DNA of 64,000 nucleotides from Flavobacterium cutihirudinis (lineage in GTDB: Bacteria > Bacteroidota > Bacteroidia > Flavobacteriales > Flavobacteriaceae): the NCBI RefSeq assembly GCF_003385895.1, contig NZ_QRDQ01000009.1, positions 372,001 to 436,000 on the forward strand, read 5' to 3'. The translations under genes and the position numbers were made by a program. Below, in pieces: positions 33,471-43,638 of this stretch (position 1 is the first letter of the stretch; every line of letters starts with the position of its first letter). The notes under the pieces were generated by a model. It searched no databases and was not told where the DNA came from. It saw only the letters and a program-made list of their open reading frames with translations.

Positions 33471-35669
33471 ATGTTTAATTCTTCCAAAATAATAAAATTA
33501 ACTTTTTTAATTTGCTGCAGTTTTCAGATTTCGGCACAAAAAATAAACCAGAAAGAAGTTAACCGGCTTGAAAAATTAGCACAACAAGTTACCATAATTA
33601 GAGATAATTGGGGAATTCCACACATTTATGGAAAAACGGATGCTGATGCCGTTTTTGGATTGTTATACGCACAATGCGAAGATGATTTCAAGCGAATCGA
33701 AATGAATTATATTGAGAAATTAGGTCGCCTGTCAGAAATTAAAGGGCAATCTGTTTTATATAATGATCTTGAAATTAAACTTTTAATTGACACAGAAGAG
33801 GCTAAAGCCGATTATAAAAAAGCGCCGTCATGGCTCAAAAAACTTTTAAATAGCTACGCGGATGCAATCAACTTTTATCTTTATAAACATCCGGAAGTAA
33901 AACCGGCACTTTTAACGCATTTCGAACCTTGGTTTCCTTTGCTTTGGACAGACGGAAGTATTGGCGCCATTAGTACTGCTGATCTTTCGACAGGCGAATT
34001 AAAAGCTTTTTATTCTGGCAACAATGACAAAGTAGCGTATGTAGAAAGAGAAAAATACGTACAAACCGGCTCCAACGGTTTTGCATTTGCGCCATCAAAA
34101 ACAGCTGACGGAAATGCCATTTTATACATTAATCCGCATACGACTTTTTATTTTAGACCTGAAGTTCAAATTACAAGCGATGAAGGTTTGAATGTTTATG
34201 GCGCGGTAACTTGGGGTCAATTTTTCATTTATCAAGGATTTAATGAAAACTGCGGTTGGATGCATACCTCATCAAACGTGGATGTTGCCGATATGTACGC
34301 TGAAAAAATCACCACTAAAAATGGAAAATTATTCTACGAATTTGATAAAAAACTTTTACCGGTTATCGAAAAAGAAATCACGATAAATTATACTGAAAAT
34401 GGAAAATTAGTTCCAAAGAAATTCAAAACCTATTTTACCAACAACGGTCCAATTATGGCCAAACGCGACGGAAAATGGATTAGTCTAAAATCGAATAACA
34501 GATCGATGACCAGTTTGATTCAGAGTTGGGTTAGAACAAAATCTAAAAACTTTGACGATTATAAAAAAGCAATGGATCTAAAAGCCAATACTTCCAACAA
34601 TACCGTTTATGCCGATAATAAAGGAAATATTGCATATTGGCACGGTAATTTTATTCCGATTCGGGATAAAAACCTGAATTGGTCAAAAGTAGTTGACGGA
34701 TCTGTTTCTTCAACACAATGGAAAGGTCTACATGACGTTAACGAAACGGTGCATTTATATAATCCCGTAAATGGATGGTTGCAAAATTGTAATTCTACGC
34801 CTTACTCTGTTGCAGGAGAAAATAGTCCAAAAGAAGTAAATTATCTTCCTTACATGGCACCAGATGGAGAAAATTTCAGAGGCGTAAATGCCGTTCGAAT
34901 TTTTAATAAAGGTGACAAATATACACTGGACAAAGTAATTGCAGATGGCTATGATTCAAAATTATCGATTTTTGAAATTTTAATTCCCAGTTTAGTTACT
35001 GTTTTCGAAAAAAACATAAAACCTGATTCTGCAGAATATTTAGAACTGAAAGAACCAATTTCGATTCTTAAAAACTGGGATTACTATGCCAAAGAAAATT
35101 CGGTGGCAACCACATTAGCGGTAGAATGGGCCTATAAATTAGATCCAATAATCCAAAAAGCTTACATTGACGAAGGCGAATTAGATCAGGTAGAAAACAC
35201 AACAAATTTTGCTAAAAATGCAACAGTCACACAAATGATTCCGCAGCTTCAAACCGTTTTAAAAGAGCTTAATTCGAAATGGGGAACATGGCAAGTGGCT
35301 TGGGGCGAAATTAACCGTTTTCAGCGTTCAAGCGGTGACATTGATTTGAAATATGACGATTCTAAACCAAGTTTACCAATTGGTTTTGGCCCTGGTTCAT
35401 GGGGAAGTTTACCCTCTTTTAAAAGCAGTTACCAAAACGGATCTAAAAAAAGATACGGTTACAACGGAAATAGTTTTGTTTGTGCAGTTGAATTTGGCTC
35501 TAAAATAAAAGCAAAATCGGTATTGGCTGGCGGAAATAGCGGAGATGAAAATTCGAAACATTTTACAGATCAGGCCGAAATGTATCAGAAAGGTCAATTC
35601 AAAGACGTTTTATTTTACAAAGAAGACGTTCAGAAAAATGCAGAAAAAACGTATCATCCCGGCGAATAA
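33471..35669 (+). CDS. Penicillin acylase family N-terminal-nucleophile amidohydrolase
   Basis: A 732-residue exported protein (signal peptide to about ISAQ). The N-terminal chain has VTIIRDNWGIPHIYGKTD, then FGLLYAQCEDDFKRIE. The likely self-cleavage site and nucleophile is the Ser of TGSNGFAFAP near residue 200. It continues with INPHTTFYFRPE and ends with GFGPGSWGSLPSF and a GGNSGDENSKHFTDQAEMY tail, typical of this family. These enzymes hydrolyse amide bonds of penicillins or N-acyl homoserine lactones. It starts 2 bases after the previous stop codon, so it is translationally linked. Confidence 0.9.
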   Translation: MFNSSKIIKLTFLICCSFQISAQKINQKEVNRLEKLAQQVTIIRDNWGIPHIYGKTDADAVFGLLYAQCEDDFKRIEMNYIEKLGRLSEIKGQSVLYNDLEIKLLIDTEEAKADYKKAPSWLKKLLNSYADAINFYLYKHPEVKPALLTHFEPWFPLLWTDGSIGAISTADLSTGELKAFYSGNNDKVAYVEREKYVQTGSNGFAFAPSKTADGNAILYINPHTTFYFRPEVQITSDEGLNVYGAVTWGQFFIYQGFNENCGWMHTSSNVDVADMYAEKITTKNGKLFYEFDKKLLPVIEKEITINYTENGKLVPKKFKTYFTNNGPIMAKRDGKWISLKSNNRSMTSLIQSWVRTKSKNFDDYKKAMDLKANTSNNTVYADNKGNIAYWHGNFIPIRDKNLNWSKVVDGSVSSTQWKGLHDVNETVHLYNPVNGWLQNCNSTPYSVAGENSPKEVNYLPYMAPDGENFRGVNAVRIFNKGDKYTLDKVIADGYDSKLSIFEILIPSLVTVFEKNIKPDSAEYLELKEPISILKNWDYYAKENSVATTLAVEWAYKLDPIIQKAYIDEGELDQVENTTNFAKNATVTQMIPQLQTVLKELNSKWGTWQVAWGEINRFQRSSGDIDLKYDDSKPSLPIGFGPGSWGSLPSFKSSYQNGSKKRYGYNGNSFVCAVEFGSKIKAKSVLAGGNSGDENSKHFTDQAEMYQKGQFKDVLFYKEDVQKNAEKTYHPGE

Positions 35670-35767
35670 CAACATTTTTACCTATATGTTAAATAACCTC
35701 GTAAGAAATAGCTTTCAAGGTTTTTTTGTAACATAATATTTCTGATATTTGTTAAAAATTGTAAGAA

Positions 35768-36541
35768 ATGAAAAATTCAATCGCACTTATTTTTGCAACC
35801 TTAATCTTTTCCGGCAACATGAACGCACAACTAAAACCAGTAAAATATGCTGATGGCAATCAGGCATTAAATGGTTTATCAATAAAAGCAGCCAAAAAAA
35901 GCACTAATAATCCCGGAATTTTACTATTGCCGGCATGGCTTGGAATTGATAATGCCTCTAAAGGAATTGCAGAAAACTTATCTAAATTGGGCTACAATGT
36001 TTTTATCGCTGATATTTATGGCGAAGGAAACTATCCAAAAAATACTGCAGAAGCAGGAAAACAAGCAGGATTCTATAAAACAAATTATGAAGCCTATCAA
36101 AAAAGAATCAATGCAGCTTTGCAGGAATTAATCAAATCCGGAGCAAATGCAGATAACATTGTGGTTATTGGATATTGCTTTGGAGGAACCGGAGTTCTTG
36201 AAGCAGCTCGTGGACATTTGAATGTAAAAGGAGTTGCATCATTTCATGGAGGTTTAGGCAAAGATGCATCAAGAACTGCAACACCAATTACAACAAAAGT
36301 TTTAGTTTGTCATGGTGCTGATGATCCTTTTGTTTCTAAAGAAGAAATTGCGGCTTTTCAGCAAGAAATGCGTGATTCTAAAGCCGACTGGCAAATGATT
36401 TATTATTCAGATTCTGTTCACTCTTTTACAAATCCGGAAGCTGGAAGTGATAATTCTAAAGGCGCTGCCTATAACCCGGTTGCAGCCAAAAGATCATTTG
36501 AGCATTTGAAACTTTTTCTTGACGAAGTCCTAAAAAAATAA
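35768..36541 (+). CDS. Dienelactone hydrolase family protein, exported
   Basis: A 257-residue alpha/beta hydrolase with a signal peptide ending near NMNAQ. The nucleophile elbow GYCFGGTG has Cys, as in dienelactone hydrolases; LVCHGADDPFV supplies the acid and SVHSFTNP the His. Substrates are esters or lactones. It lies about 100 bases after the acylase gene. Function beyond hydrolysis cannot be assigned. Confidence 0.9.
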   Translation: MKNSIALIFATLIFSGNMNAQLKPVKYADGNQALNGLSIKAAKKSTNNPGILLLPAWLGIDNASKGIAENLSKLGYNVFIADIYGEGNYPKNTAEAGKQAGFYKTNYEAYQKRINAALQELIKSGANADNIVVIGYCFGGTGVLEAARGHLNVKGVASFHGGLGKDASRTATPITTKVLVCHGADDPFVSKEEIAAFQQEMRDSKADWQMIYYSDSVHSFTNPEAGSDNSKGAAYNPVAAKRSFEHLKLFLDEVLKK

Positions 36542-36579
36542 ACCTAAACTGAACCAAATCAAAAACAACAAATTAACCA

Positions 36580-37581
36580 ATGTCACACAGTCCGATTAGA
36601 GAAGATAAAACCTGTTTAAACTGCAGGCATGTTGTCGAACAGAAATTTTGTCCAAATTGTGGTCAGGAAAATACAGATACCAGAAAAACATTTCATCATT
36701 TATTTATTCATTTTTTTGAAGATTTAACGCATTATGAAAATGCATTTTGGAAAACAATAAAAAATTTACTTTTCAAACCTGCAACTCTAACAAAAGAGTA
36801 TCTTTCCGGTAAAAGATTGTCTTATTTGGCGCCTGTTCGTCTTTATATTTTCATCAGTTTTATTACTTTTCTTTTAATTGCATTATTTCCCAGTGAAGTA
36901 ACTGAAAACCTGACAAAAGGTGAAAAGGAAATTAGTTCCAATTTCGAAAATGCAAAGCCAAAAGAAACTAAAAACTGGAAGGACAAGTCATACTTAAAGT
37001 CAAAAACAGTGGACAAATCCTATTTTCAATTGAAATCAATGAAAGAAATTGATTCCATTCAGAAATACGGAAAGGAAAGCGAAAAACTAAATACGACATC
37101 GTACTGGCTTTATGAAAAAGCCGTCCATGTTACAGAAAATAATACTAAAAGAGAGATAATTGAAAAATTTATCGAGTCTTTTTTTCATAATCTTCCGAAA
37201 ATCCTCTTCATTATTATGCCGTTTTTTGCCTTTTTCTTGTGGATTTTTCACAGTAAAAAAAGATGGTATTATTTTGATCACGGCATTTTTACACTTCATT
37301 ATTTTTCTTTTCTGCTGCTGATTTTTCTCATTATGTTTATTATCAACAGAGTAGTTGGCCTTTTCGGAGAAGATAGTCCATTGTCTTATATAGCGGCAAT
37401 TACAAACTTTATCGGAACAATTTGGATGTGTTATTATTTTTATCCCGCGCATCATCGTTTCTATGGCGAGTCCAGAATAGTATCATTTGTAAAAAGTTTC
37501 CTGCTATTTATAATAAATTCACTTTTTATTCTATTTTTACTTACCTTTTACGTTCTTTACACATTTATTAATTTACACTAA
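36580..37581 (+). CDS. DUF3667 membrane protein with N-terminal zinc ribbon
   Basis: A 333-residue protein. CLNCRHVVEQKFCPNCGQ (about 14-32) is a four-cysteine zinc ribbon. The segment HHLFIHFFEDLTHYENAFWK and FLFKPATLTKEYLSGKR, here LLFKPATLTKEYLSGKR, define DUF3667. Four to five membrane helices (about 87-107, 215-232, 245-268, 280-300, 310-330) follow, with a hydrophilic stretch of 80 residues between the first and second. The role is unknown; such proteins are frequent in Bacteroidota. Confidence 0.88.
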   Translation: MSHSPIREDKTCLNCRHVVEQKFCPNCGQENTDTRKTFHHLFIHFFEDLTHYENAFWKTIKNLLFKPATLTKEYLSGKRLSYLAPVRLYIFISFITFLLIALFPSEVTENLTKGEKEISSNFENAKPKETKNWKDKSYLKSKTVDKSYFQLKSMKEIDSIQKYGKESEKLNTTSYWLYEKAVHVTENNTKREIIEKFIESFFHNLPKILFIIMPFFAFFLWIFHSKKRWYYFDHGIFTLHYFSFLLLIFLIMFIINRVVGLFGEDSPLSYIAAITNFIGTIWMCYYFYPAHHRFYGESRIVSFVKSFLLFIINSLFILFLLTFYVLYTFINLH

Positions 37582-37589
37582 CTATAGGA

Positions 37590-38606
37590 ATGAAAAAATT
37601 ACTCCTTTTATTACTTGTTGTCTCTGCGTATTCTTGCAAAACTGCGCAGTCTACAGCATCTAAAGACAATTCGGATCCAACAAAATACATTAAAGCTATT
37701 TCCGAAAAAGATCTTAAAAAAATGCTTTACACTATTGCTTCTGACGAAATGGAAGGCCGTGAAACCGGTTCTGCAGGACAGAAAAAAGCAGGGCTTTATA
37801 TGATCGAGCAATACAAAAAAAGTAAAGTTTCGTTCCCAAAAGGAGCAACAGATTATTACCAACATATTCCGGCTGCTTATTTGAATGCCAAACGCAATCA
37901 AAATTTACCGGATTCAGAAAACATCTGGGCTTACATCGAAGGATCTGAAAAACCAGATGAAGTTTTGGTAATTTCGGCTCACTACGATCACGTTGGTATA
38001 AAAGATGGCGAAGTTTACAATGGTGCCGATGATGATGGTTCAGGAACTGTTGCCGTTATAGAAATGGCTAAAGCTTTTGCAAAAGCTAAAAAAGAAGGAC
38101 ATGGACCAAAACGTTCTATTTTATTCCTTCACGTAACTGGCGAAGAACATGGTTTACACGGATCTCGTTATTATTCTGAAAACCCTTTATTCCCAATCGC
38201 AAATACAATTACCGACATCAATATTGATATGATTGGCCGTCGCGATGTTGAACATGCCAATTCTAACAATTATGTATATGTAATTGGAGCGGACAGATTA
38301 TCAACGGAATTGCATAATACAGTTGTAGCTCAAAACGACAAATACATCAAAATGAACCTGGATTTCAAATTTAACGATCCTAAAGATCCAAATCATTTTT
38401 ACGAGCGTTCTGACCATTACAACTTTGCAAAACATGGTATTCCAGCAGTTTTCTTCTTCAACGGAGTTCACGAAGATTATCACGGAAAAGGCGACGAACC
38501 TCAAAAAATAGAATACGACGCTTTAACAAAAAGAACACAACTTGCTTTTGCTGTAGCATGGGATTTAGCCAACAGAGAAAACAGACCGGTAGTGGATAAA
38601 AAATAA
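37590..38606 (+). CDS. M28-family zinc peptidase lipoprotein
   Basis: A 338-residue lipoprotein (lipobox VSAYSC, Cys16). M28 motifs: VISAHYDHVG, YNGADDDGSG, HVTGEEHGLHGS, NIDMIGRRD, NGVHEDYHGKGD, a full zinc-ligand set. It is a second M28 enzyme in the same gene run, differing from 31084-32592 by its lipid anchor and by lacking the protease-associated insert. The C-terminus is rich in charged residues. A bidirectional terminator lies 85 bases on. Confidence 0.92.
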   Translation: MKKLLLLLLVVSAYSCKTAQSTASKDNSDPTKYIKAISEKDLKKMLYTIASDEMEGRETGSAGQKKAGLYMIEQYKKSKVSFPKGATDYYQHIPAAYLNAKRNQNLPDSENIWAYIEGSEKPDEVLVISAHYDHVGIKDGEVYNGADDDGSGTVAVIEMAKAFAKAKKEGHGPKRSILFLHVTGEEHGLHGSRYYSENPLFPIANTITDINIDMIGRRDVEHANSNNYVYVIGADRLSTELHNTVVAQNDKYIKMNLDFKFNDPKDPNHFYERSDHYNFAKHGIPAVFFFNGVHEDYHGKGDEPQKIEYDALTKRTQLAFAVAWDLANRENRPVVDKK

Positions 38607-38785
38607 TCTAAGCTACTAAGCTTCTAAGTTGCTAAGATTCTAAGTTTTTTTAATACTAAGATTCTGAATGACTATAATTTTAAGAAAAATAAAGGGGATG
38701 AGTTTTTAACTCATCCCCTTTTATATATTTAAATCTCAAAGAAAAAATTTAGCAACTTAGAAGCTTAGCATCTTAGCAACTTTCC
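38607..38785. repeat. Intergenic CTAAG-type repeats flanking a terminator
   Basis: Iterated CTAAG motifs (AGCTACTAAGCTTCTAAG and TTGCTAAGATTCTAAG near 38611-38648) return in opposite orientation near 38747-38782 (TTAGCAACTTAGAAGCTTAG). Another set is at 43505-43540. These short iterations appear in several gaps of the window. Confidence 0.65.
38691..38722. terminator. Bidirectional terminator between the M28 lipoprotein gene and rho
   Basis: AAAGGGGATGAGT (38691-38703) and ACTCATCCCCTTT (38709-38721) form a 13-bp perfect stem, with an A-run before and T-run after, so it works on both strands. The two genes converge here. Confidence 0.9.
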
Positions 38786-40600
38786 TTAGTCATTCATCGA
38801 AATCAAAAACTCCTCATTATTTCTGGTTTTCTTGAAACGATCGTTTACAAAATCCATAGATTCTACTGGATTCATATCAGAAAGATATTTACGCATAATC
38901 CACATTCTTTGTAATGTTTTTTCGTCTAATAATAAATCGTCACGACGTGTACTTGATGACGTAAGATCGATTGCAGGGAAAATACGTTTATTGGCAATCT
39001 TACGATCCAATTGAAGTTCCATGTTACCGGTTCCTTTAAATTCTTCAAAGATAACCTCATCCATTTTAGAACCCGTTTCAGTCAATGCAGTCGCGATGAT
39101 ACTTAAAGATCCTCCGTTTTCTACATTTCTTGCTGCTCCAAAGAAACGTTTTGGTTTCTGTAATGCATTTGCATCAACACCACCACTTAACACTTTTCCA
39201 GAAGCCGGTTGAACTGTATTGTAAGCTCTCGCAAGACGTGTAATCGAGTCTAACAAGATTACAACATCATGTCCGCATTCTACTAAACGTTTTGCTTTTT
39301 CAAGAACAATATTGGCAATTTTTACGTGTTCCTGTGGTTCTCTGTCAAAAGTTGACGCGATAACTTCACCACGAACACTTCTTTGCATATCGGTAACCTC
39401 TTCAGGACGCTCATCAATCAAAAGAACGATTAAATAAACTTCTGGATGATTTGCTGCAATTGCATTTGCGATATCTTTAAGAAGCATTGTTTTACCCGTC
39501 TTAGGCTGTGCAACGATCATACCACGTTGTCCTTTTCCTATTGGAGAAAATAAATCGATAATACGAGTTGATATAGAACTGCCTTTTTCGGCTAATTTGA
39601 ATTTTTCAGAAGGGAAAACCGGTGTCAAGTGTTCAAAAGAAACTCTGTCGCGAACAACTTGCGGATCATGTCCGTTAATTTTAAGTACACGAACCAAAGG
39701 GAAAAATTTCTCACCTTCTTTTGGAGGACGAACCACTCCTTTTACAGTATCTCCGGTTTTAAGACCGAATAATCTGATTTGTGAAGTTGACAAATAAATA
39801 TCATCCGGAGAAGCTAAATAATTATAATCTGATGAACGTAAGAATCCATAACCATCCGGCATCATTTCAAGAACACCTTCACTTTCGATAATTCCATCAA
39901 ATTCAAAGTCTGAATCTCTGAAATTATTATTCTTTTTATTTTTATGATTTGGATTTTGATTTCCGTTATTTCCATTACCATTTCCGTTTCCATTCTGGTT
40001 TGGATTCTGATTCGGATTTTGGTTAGGATTTTGATTTTTATTCTGATTTGGATTTATTTTTTTGCTCTGAGGCGCATTTTCTGTCTTTTCTGCAACAACA
40101 GGAGTTTCAGCACCTTCTTCAGCAATCACTTCTTTTACAACTTCTTTTTCTTTTTGCTGTGCAACCTTTTTCTCGTAAGCTGATTTATTAAATTTTACAA
40201 TTTTAGGCTCTTTTTTATCAGCAACAGGATTCTCTATATTCTCCTGAACGTTTGGCGTCGCTTGAATCTTAGGAGTTGCCTGAATCTTTGGTTTTGCAAC
40301 AGGAGTTTCCTTCTTTTCTGCAGTTTCCTCTTCTACTTTATCAAATTCTAAAACCGGAGCATTTTTTGGTGCTGCTGTTTTTTTAGCAGGAACAATTCTA
40401 GCTCTTTTTGGTTTATCATCCGTTATTTCCTTTTCTGCCACAACAGGTTCAGGCGGCGCTACGGTCGCTTCTTGATGTGCCAAAATCTGACTGATTAAAG
40501 TCTCTTTTTTAACACCATTAAACTTTATTGTTTTAGCTAACTTAGCTATTTCCTGAAGCTCAGCAAGCTTCATTTCTTTTAATGCAGAAATATCAAACAT
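38786..40600 (-). CDS. rho: Transcription termination factor Rho
   Basis: A 604-residue hexameric RNA helicase. It has a Rho N-terminal domain (about 1-45, [21 protein letters not shown]), a long low-complexity linker (about 50-230) ending in an Asn/Pro/Gln/Gly tract ([20 protein letters not shown]), an RNA-binding cold-shock-like domain ([21 protein letters not shown] split here as [17 protein letters not shown]), and the ATPase with [26 protein letters not shown] and [10 protein letters not shown]. The linker insertion is typical of Bacteroidota and actinobacterial Rho proteins and may alter RNA binding or favour condensate formation. The start is ATG at 40600. Confidence 0.96.
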   Translation of the reverse strand: MFDISALKEMKLAELQEIAKLAKTIKFNGVKKETLISQILAHQEATVAPPEPVVAEKEITDDKPKRARIVPAKKTAAPKNAPVLEFDKVEEETAEKKETPVAKPKIQATPKIQATPNVQENIENPVADKKEPKIVKFNKSAYEKKVAQQKEKEVVKEVIAEEGAETPVVAEKTENAPQSKKINPNQNKNQNPNQNPNQNPNQNGNGNGNGNNGNQNPNHKNKKNNNFRDSDFEFDGIIESEGVLEMMPDGYGFLRSSDYNYLASPDDIYLSTSQIRLFGLKTGDTVKGVVRPPKEGEKFFPLVRVLKINGHDPQVVRDRVSFEHLTPVFPSEKFKLAEKGSSISTRIIDLFSPIGKGQRGMIVAQPKTGKTMLLKDIANAIAANHPEVYLIVLLIDERPEEVTDMQRSVRGEVIASTFDREPQEHVKIANIVLEKAKRLVECGHDVVILLDSITRLARAYNTVQPASGKVLSGGVDANALQKPKRFFGAARNVENGGSLSIIATALTETGSKMDEVIFEEFKGTGNMELQLDRKIANKRIFPAIDLTSSSTRRDDLLLDEKTLQRMWIMRKYLSDMNPVESMDFVNDRFKKTRNNEEFLISMND

Positions 40601-40781
40601 GAATGTTCTATGAATTTAATTATTTTAAGGAATACTGTAAAAAGAATAGGTAGATAAATAATTTCGATTGACCGCAGTATGAAGTGCTTACGGTATTATG
40701 ATGCAATAATACGAATAAAATTTAATCATACAATAGTATTTATAAAAAAGAAAATATATTTTTGTAAAACAATTTCAAGTT

Positions 40782-41198
40782 ATGTTACAACGAATTCAAA
40801 CCGTATATTTAATTCTTACCTTTGTAATAACAGGGGTATTACTTTTTTTTATACCGCTTTGGTCTTTAAACGACGGTAAAGCTTTTTACTTCATGCAAGA
40901 TCAGCTTTACACCATATTATTAGGATTAAGTACAATGCTTACAATTGTTAGCATTATATCATACAAAAAAAGACAAAATCAGTTTGTAATGAACAGACTG
41001 AACATAATATTAAATTTAATTTTATTAGGATTATTTGTATATCGCTCTCTAAATTTATCTGGAGAAACAGTTAACGCTGTTTCTGAGAAAGGTATTGGGA
41101 TGTTTCTTCCAATTGTTGCTATCGTATTATTAGTTTTAGCTAATAAGGCCATCAAAAAGGACGAAGATCTTGTAAAATCTGTAGATCGTTTGAGATAA
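40782..41198 (+). CDS. DUF4293 membrane protein
   Basis: A 138-residue protein with four membrane helices (about 7-27, 38-60, 70-88, 107-124). The start MLQRIQTVYLILTFVITGV and the YKKRQNQFVMNRLN loop match the Bacteroidota DUF4293 family, frequently placed next to rho. Role unknown. TATTTTTG (40757-40764) is a plausible -7 element. A terminator follows. It is transcribed divergently from rho, 181 bases away. Confidence 0.85.
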   Translation: MLQRIQTVYLILTFVITGVLLFFIPLWSLNDGKAFYFMQDQLYTILLGLSTMLTIVSIISYKKRQNQFVMNRLNIILNLILLGLFVYRSLNLSGETVNAVSEKGIGMFLPIVAIVLLVLANKAIKKDEDLVKSVDRLR

Positions 41199-41228
41199 AC
41201 CTATAAACTTAATTTTTTGTGCGAAGAA

Positions 41229-41258
41229 GAACCCGAATTTTATTCGGGTTTTTTTTTG
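41229..41258 (+). terminator. Terminator after the DUF4293 gene
   Basis: AACCCGAA (41230-41237) pairs with TTCGGGTT (41243-41250) followed by eight or more T residues. Confidence 0.9.
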
Positions 41259-41352
41259 CTTTATTTGTAACTTTTAATGATATAAAAAAGCCTTAATTAG
41301 ACTACCCAAAGAGATCCTTTCAATTTAATTTTGCTGTTTCATTTCCAAAACA

Positions 41353-42015
41353 ATGATTGCAAAAAAAATTAGGATTCATCTCGCAGATGACCATCAGGTA
41401 CTTATTGATGGTCTTAAAAATCTACTGCAAACAGTTTCAAACTTTGAAGTTGTTGGTACTTCAATAAATGGCATCTCCATTTATGACGATATAATACAAA
41501 ACAATGCTGACATTTTAGTTTTAGATATAAGTATGCCCGAAAAAGATGGCATCAAGGTTTTGCAAGAATTTAAGGAGAAAGGAAATCCGTGCAAAATCAT
41601 AATTTTATCAAGCTATGATGATTTAAAAATTATCAAAGAAGTAATGAAATTAAATGCAAAAGGGTATCTCACAAAAAAATGCGCTGGCAAAAATATCATT
41701 GAAGCCATAAATACCGTCTATAAAGGGCACGAATACTTCTCAGACGCAATCCGAGAGAAAATATTTGAGAGCTTTGCCAACAATCCTAAATTAAAGGAAA
41801 ATACCTACTTCAAAAATTCAATTTTAACCCCGCGAGAACTTGAAATTGTTAAATTAATTTCTCTAGAATACAGCGGAAAAGAAATAAGCGAACTGCTTTT
41901 CATTAGTACCAATACCGTAGAAACTCACCGAAAAAACATTATGAAAAAGCTACAAACCAAAAACACAATTGGTCTGGTCAAATATGCCTTAAAAAACAAC
42001 TTAATTAATCCTTAG
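41353..42015 (+). CDS. LuxR/NarL-type response regulator
   Basis: A 220-residue response regulator: receiver domain (about 6-125) with the acidic pair Asp12/Asp13 and phosphoacceptor Asp58 (VLDISMP), Thr/Ser and Lys in ILSS and YLTKK, then a LuxR-type helix-turn-helix (about 155-215; LTPRELEIVKLISLEYSGKE, TVETHRKNIMKKL). It is followed after 18 bases by a histidine kinase and the pair should form one two-component system. The target genes are not known. Confidence 0.94.
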   Translation: MIAKKIRIHLADDHQVLIDGLKNLLQTVSNFEVVGTSINGISIYDDIIQNNADILVLDISMPEKDGIKVLQEFKEKGNPCKIIILSSYDDLKIIKEVMKLNAKGYLTKKCAGKNIIEAINTVYKGHEYFSDAIREKIFESFANNPKLKENTYFKNSILTPRELEIVKLISLEYSGKEISELLFISTNTVETHRKNIMKKLQTKNTIGLVKYALKNNLINP

Positions 42016-42033
42016 GGTATAAATTTTTGCACT

Positions 42034-42951
42034 ATGAATTTCTTCAGAATTATCATTTTACTTTTTCTTTTCGCTCCTTCAAGCAAAATTCTTTTTTTTA
42101 GTCAGCAAAGGAAAACGTCAATAGAATACCTTGATTTACAAGTCAAATCAAAAAATACAAATTCTAAAGAATTGCAAAAATTGAAAGATTTTCAGAATAA
42201 AAAAATCGTAAGCCTAATCATTTTTTTGATTATCCTTTTGTTTTTTCTTTTATACTTCTCTTACCAAAACAATAAACTAAAACAAAAAATAAAAAGAAAA
42301 GACATAAAACAGAAAATCTTATTAAATGTAATAAACTCGGGAATTGACACACAGGAAATTGAACGAAAAAAAATTGCTTCATTCCTGCATGACAATATCA
42401 ATTCTTTGCTTTCATCAGCAGGACTTCATTTGAATACTTTTACAACACAAAATAATATAGAATCAGAAGAAATTCGAAAAACTAAAGTGATTTTAGGTGA
42501 AGCACATGATCTTTTACGTGATATGTCTCACAATCTTGTCCCTAGCCTTTTGGTTAGGTTTGGTTTAATTTATGCTTTAGAAGATTTATGCGAACGAAAT
42601 TCAAACAGTTCTATAAACTTTGAATTTTCAAGCAGTATTTCAATAGATAAAAGATATGTTGAAAAATTTGAAATGAAAATTTATTTTATAGTTTCGGAAC
42701 TCTGTAACAACATTATCAAACACAGCCATGCTCAAAAAGCTACTCTTTTTTTGAAAGAAAACAACAATCAATTTTATATCAAAATCAGAGATTACGGAAA
42801 AGGCTTTGATACCAAGAAGATAAACGAAGTGGAAGGTTTTGGATTGAACAGAATTAGAGCCCGTGTTAAAAAATTTAAGGGAACTATTAATGTTACTTCT
42901 AAAGTCAATCAAGGAACATCTATTAAAATTAAAATTCCGCTTCCGCATTAA
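42034..42951 (+). CDS. Sensor histidine kinase, HisKA_3-like (LuxR-type partner)
   Basis: A 305-residue membrane kinase. A hydrophobic start (1-22) and a helix at about 58-77 leave a 35-residue outside loop, so it has almost no sensing domain. The phospho-acceptor is His119 in ERKKIASFLHDNINSL. The ATPase domain shows VSELCNNIIKHSHAQ (N-box), RDYGKGFD (G1) and GFGLNRIRARVKKFKG (G2). It is the partner of the LuxR-type regulator upstream. It ends 3 bases before the convergent phosphodiesterase gene. Confidence 0.92.
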   Translation: MNFFRIIILLFLFAPSSKILFFSQQRKTSIEYLDLQVKSKNTNSKELQKLKDFQNKKIVSLIIFLIILLFFLLYFSYQNNKLKQKIKRKDIKQKILLNVINSGIDTQEIERKKIASFLHDNINSLLSSAGLHLNTFTTQNNIESEEIRKTKVILGEAHDLLRDMSHNLVPSLLVRFGLIYALEDLCERNSNSSINFEFSSSISIDKRYVEKFEMKIYFIVSELCNNIIKHSHAQKATLFLKENNNQFYIKIRDYGKGFDTKKINEVEGFGLNRIRARVKKFKGTINVTSKVNQGTSIKIKIPLPH

Positions 42952-42954
42952 ATC

Positions 42955-43449
42955 CTATTTTTTCCCGATTTCAATAATTTCCAAATCTTTTATTTTATCG
43001 TCATCAATTACAAATCGAAGCATGGTACGCATTTGATGAAAACCGCTTTTTCCGGCTGCACCGGGATTCATATGCAGTAGATTATTCTTTTTATCAAACA
43101 TCACTTTCAAAATATGTGAATGTCCACAAATAAATAATTTGGGTGGATTTAATGCCATTTCTTCTCTGATACTTGGGTTATATTTTCCTGGATAACCACC
43201 AATATGCGTAATCCAAACGGAAACATTTTCACACATAAACCGATTGTTTAGCGGAAATTCCAATCTTGCTTTTGCATCGTCGATGTTTCCATAAACTGCT
43301 CTTAAAGGTTTTATCTTTTTAATCGTATCCGTAACATTCAAATCGCCAATATCTCCGGCATGCCAAACCTCATCGGCTTGATTAACATACTTTAAAATAG
43401 TATCATCAATATGACTGTGCGTATCGGAAAGAAGGAGGATTTTTTTCAT
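42955..43449 (-). CDS. YfcE/MJ0936-type metallophosphoesterase
   Basis: A 164-residue calcineurin-like phosphoesterase. Metal-binding motifs: LLSDTHSHIDD (Asp, His), WHAGDIGD (GD), VYGNIDD (GN(H/D)), FICGHSHI (GHxH) and LHMNPGAAG. Family members are phosphodiesterases or phosphatases; the substrate is unknown. It converges with the histidine kinase gene. Frequently annotated yfcE. Confidence 0.92.
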   Translation of the reverse strand: MKKILLLSDTHSHIDDTILKYVNQADEVWHAGDIGDLNVTDTIKKIKPLRAVYGNIDDAKARLEFPLNNRFMCENVSVWITHIGGYPGKYNPSIREEMALNPPKLFICGHSHILKVMFDKKNNLLHMNPGAAGKSGFHQMRTMLRFVIDDDKIKDLEIIEIGKK

Positions 43450-43545
43450 TTTTTTGAAGGGGCAAAGGTTCAGAGGCTCAAAGGTACAAAGGTTTTTTTT
43501 AAAGATGCTAAGTTACCAAGCTACTAAGTTGCTAAGTTTTCTAAC

Positions 43546-43580
43546 AAAAAAATCCGATTCGCTTTTGCAAATCGGATTTC
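43546..43580 (-). terminator. Terminator of the flotillin-like gene
   Basis: On the minus strand AAATCCGAT/ATCGGATTT arms (43550-43579) are followed by a T-run (plus-strand A at 43546-43552). The gene stop is at 43639. A palindromic repeat of the AGACGCAC family (43594-43613) lies between them. Confidence 0.8.
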
Positions 43581-43593
43581 AAAACTTTGTGTT

Positions 43594-43613
43594 AGACGCA
43601 CTACTGTGCGTCT
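43594..43613. repeat. Short palindromic repeat, AGACGCAC family, copy 2
   Basis: AGACGCAC-TACT-GTGCGTCT followed by CTACGA, the second of three members in the window. Confidence 0.8.
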
Positions 43614-43638
43614 CTACGATTTATCCTTATGGAAATTA

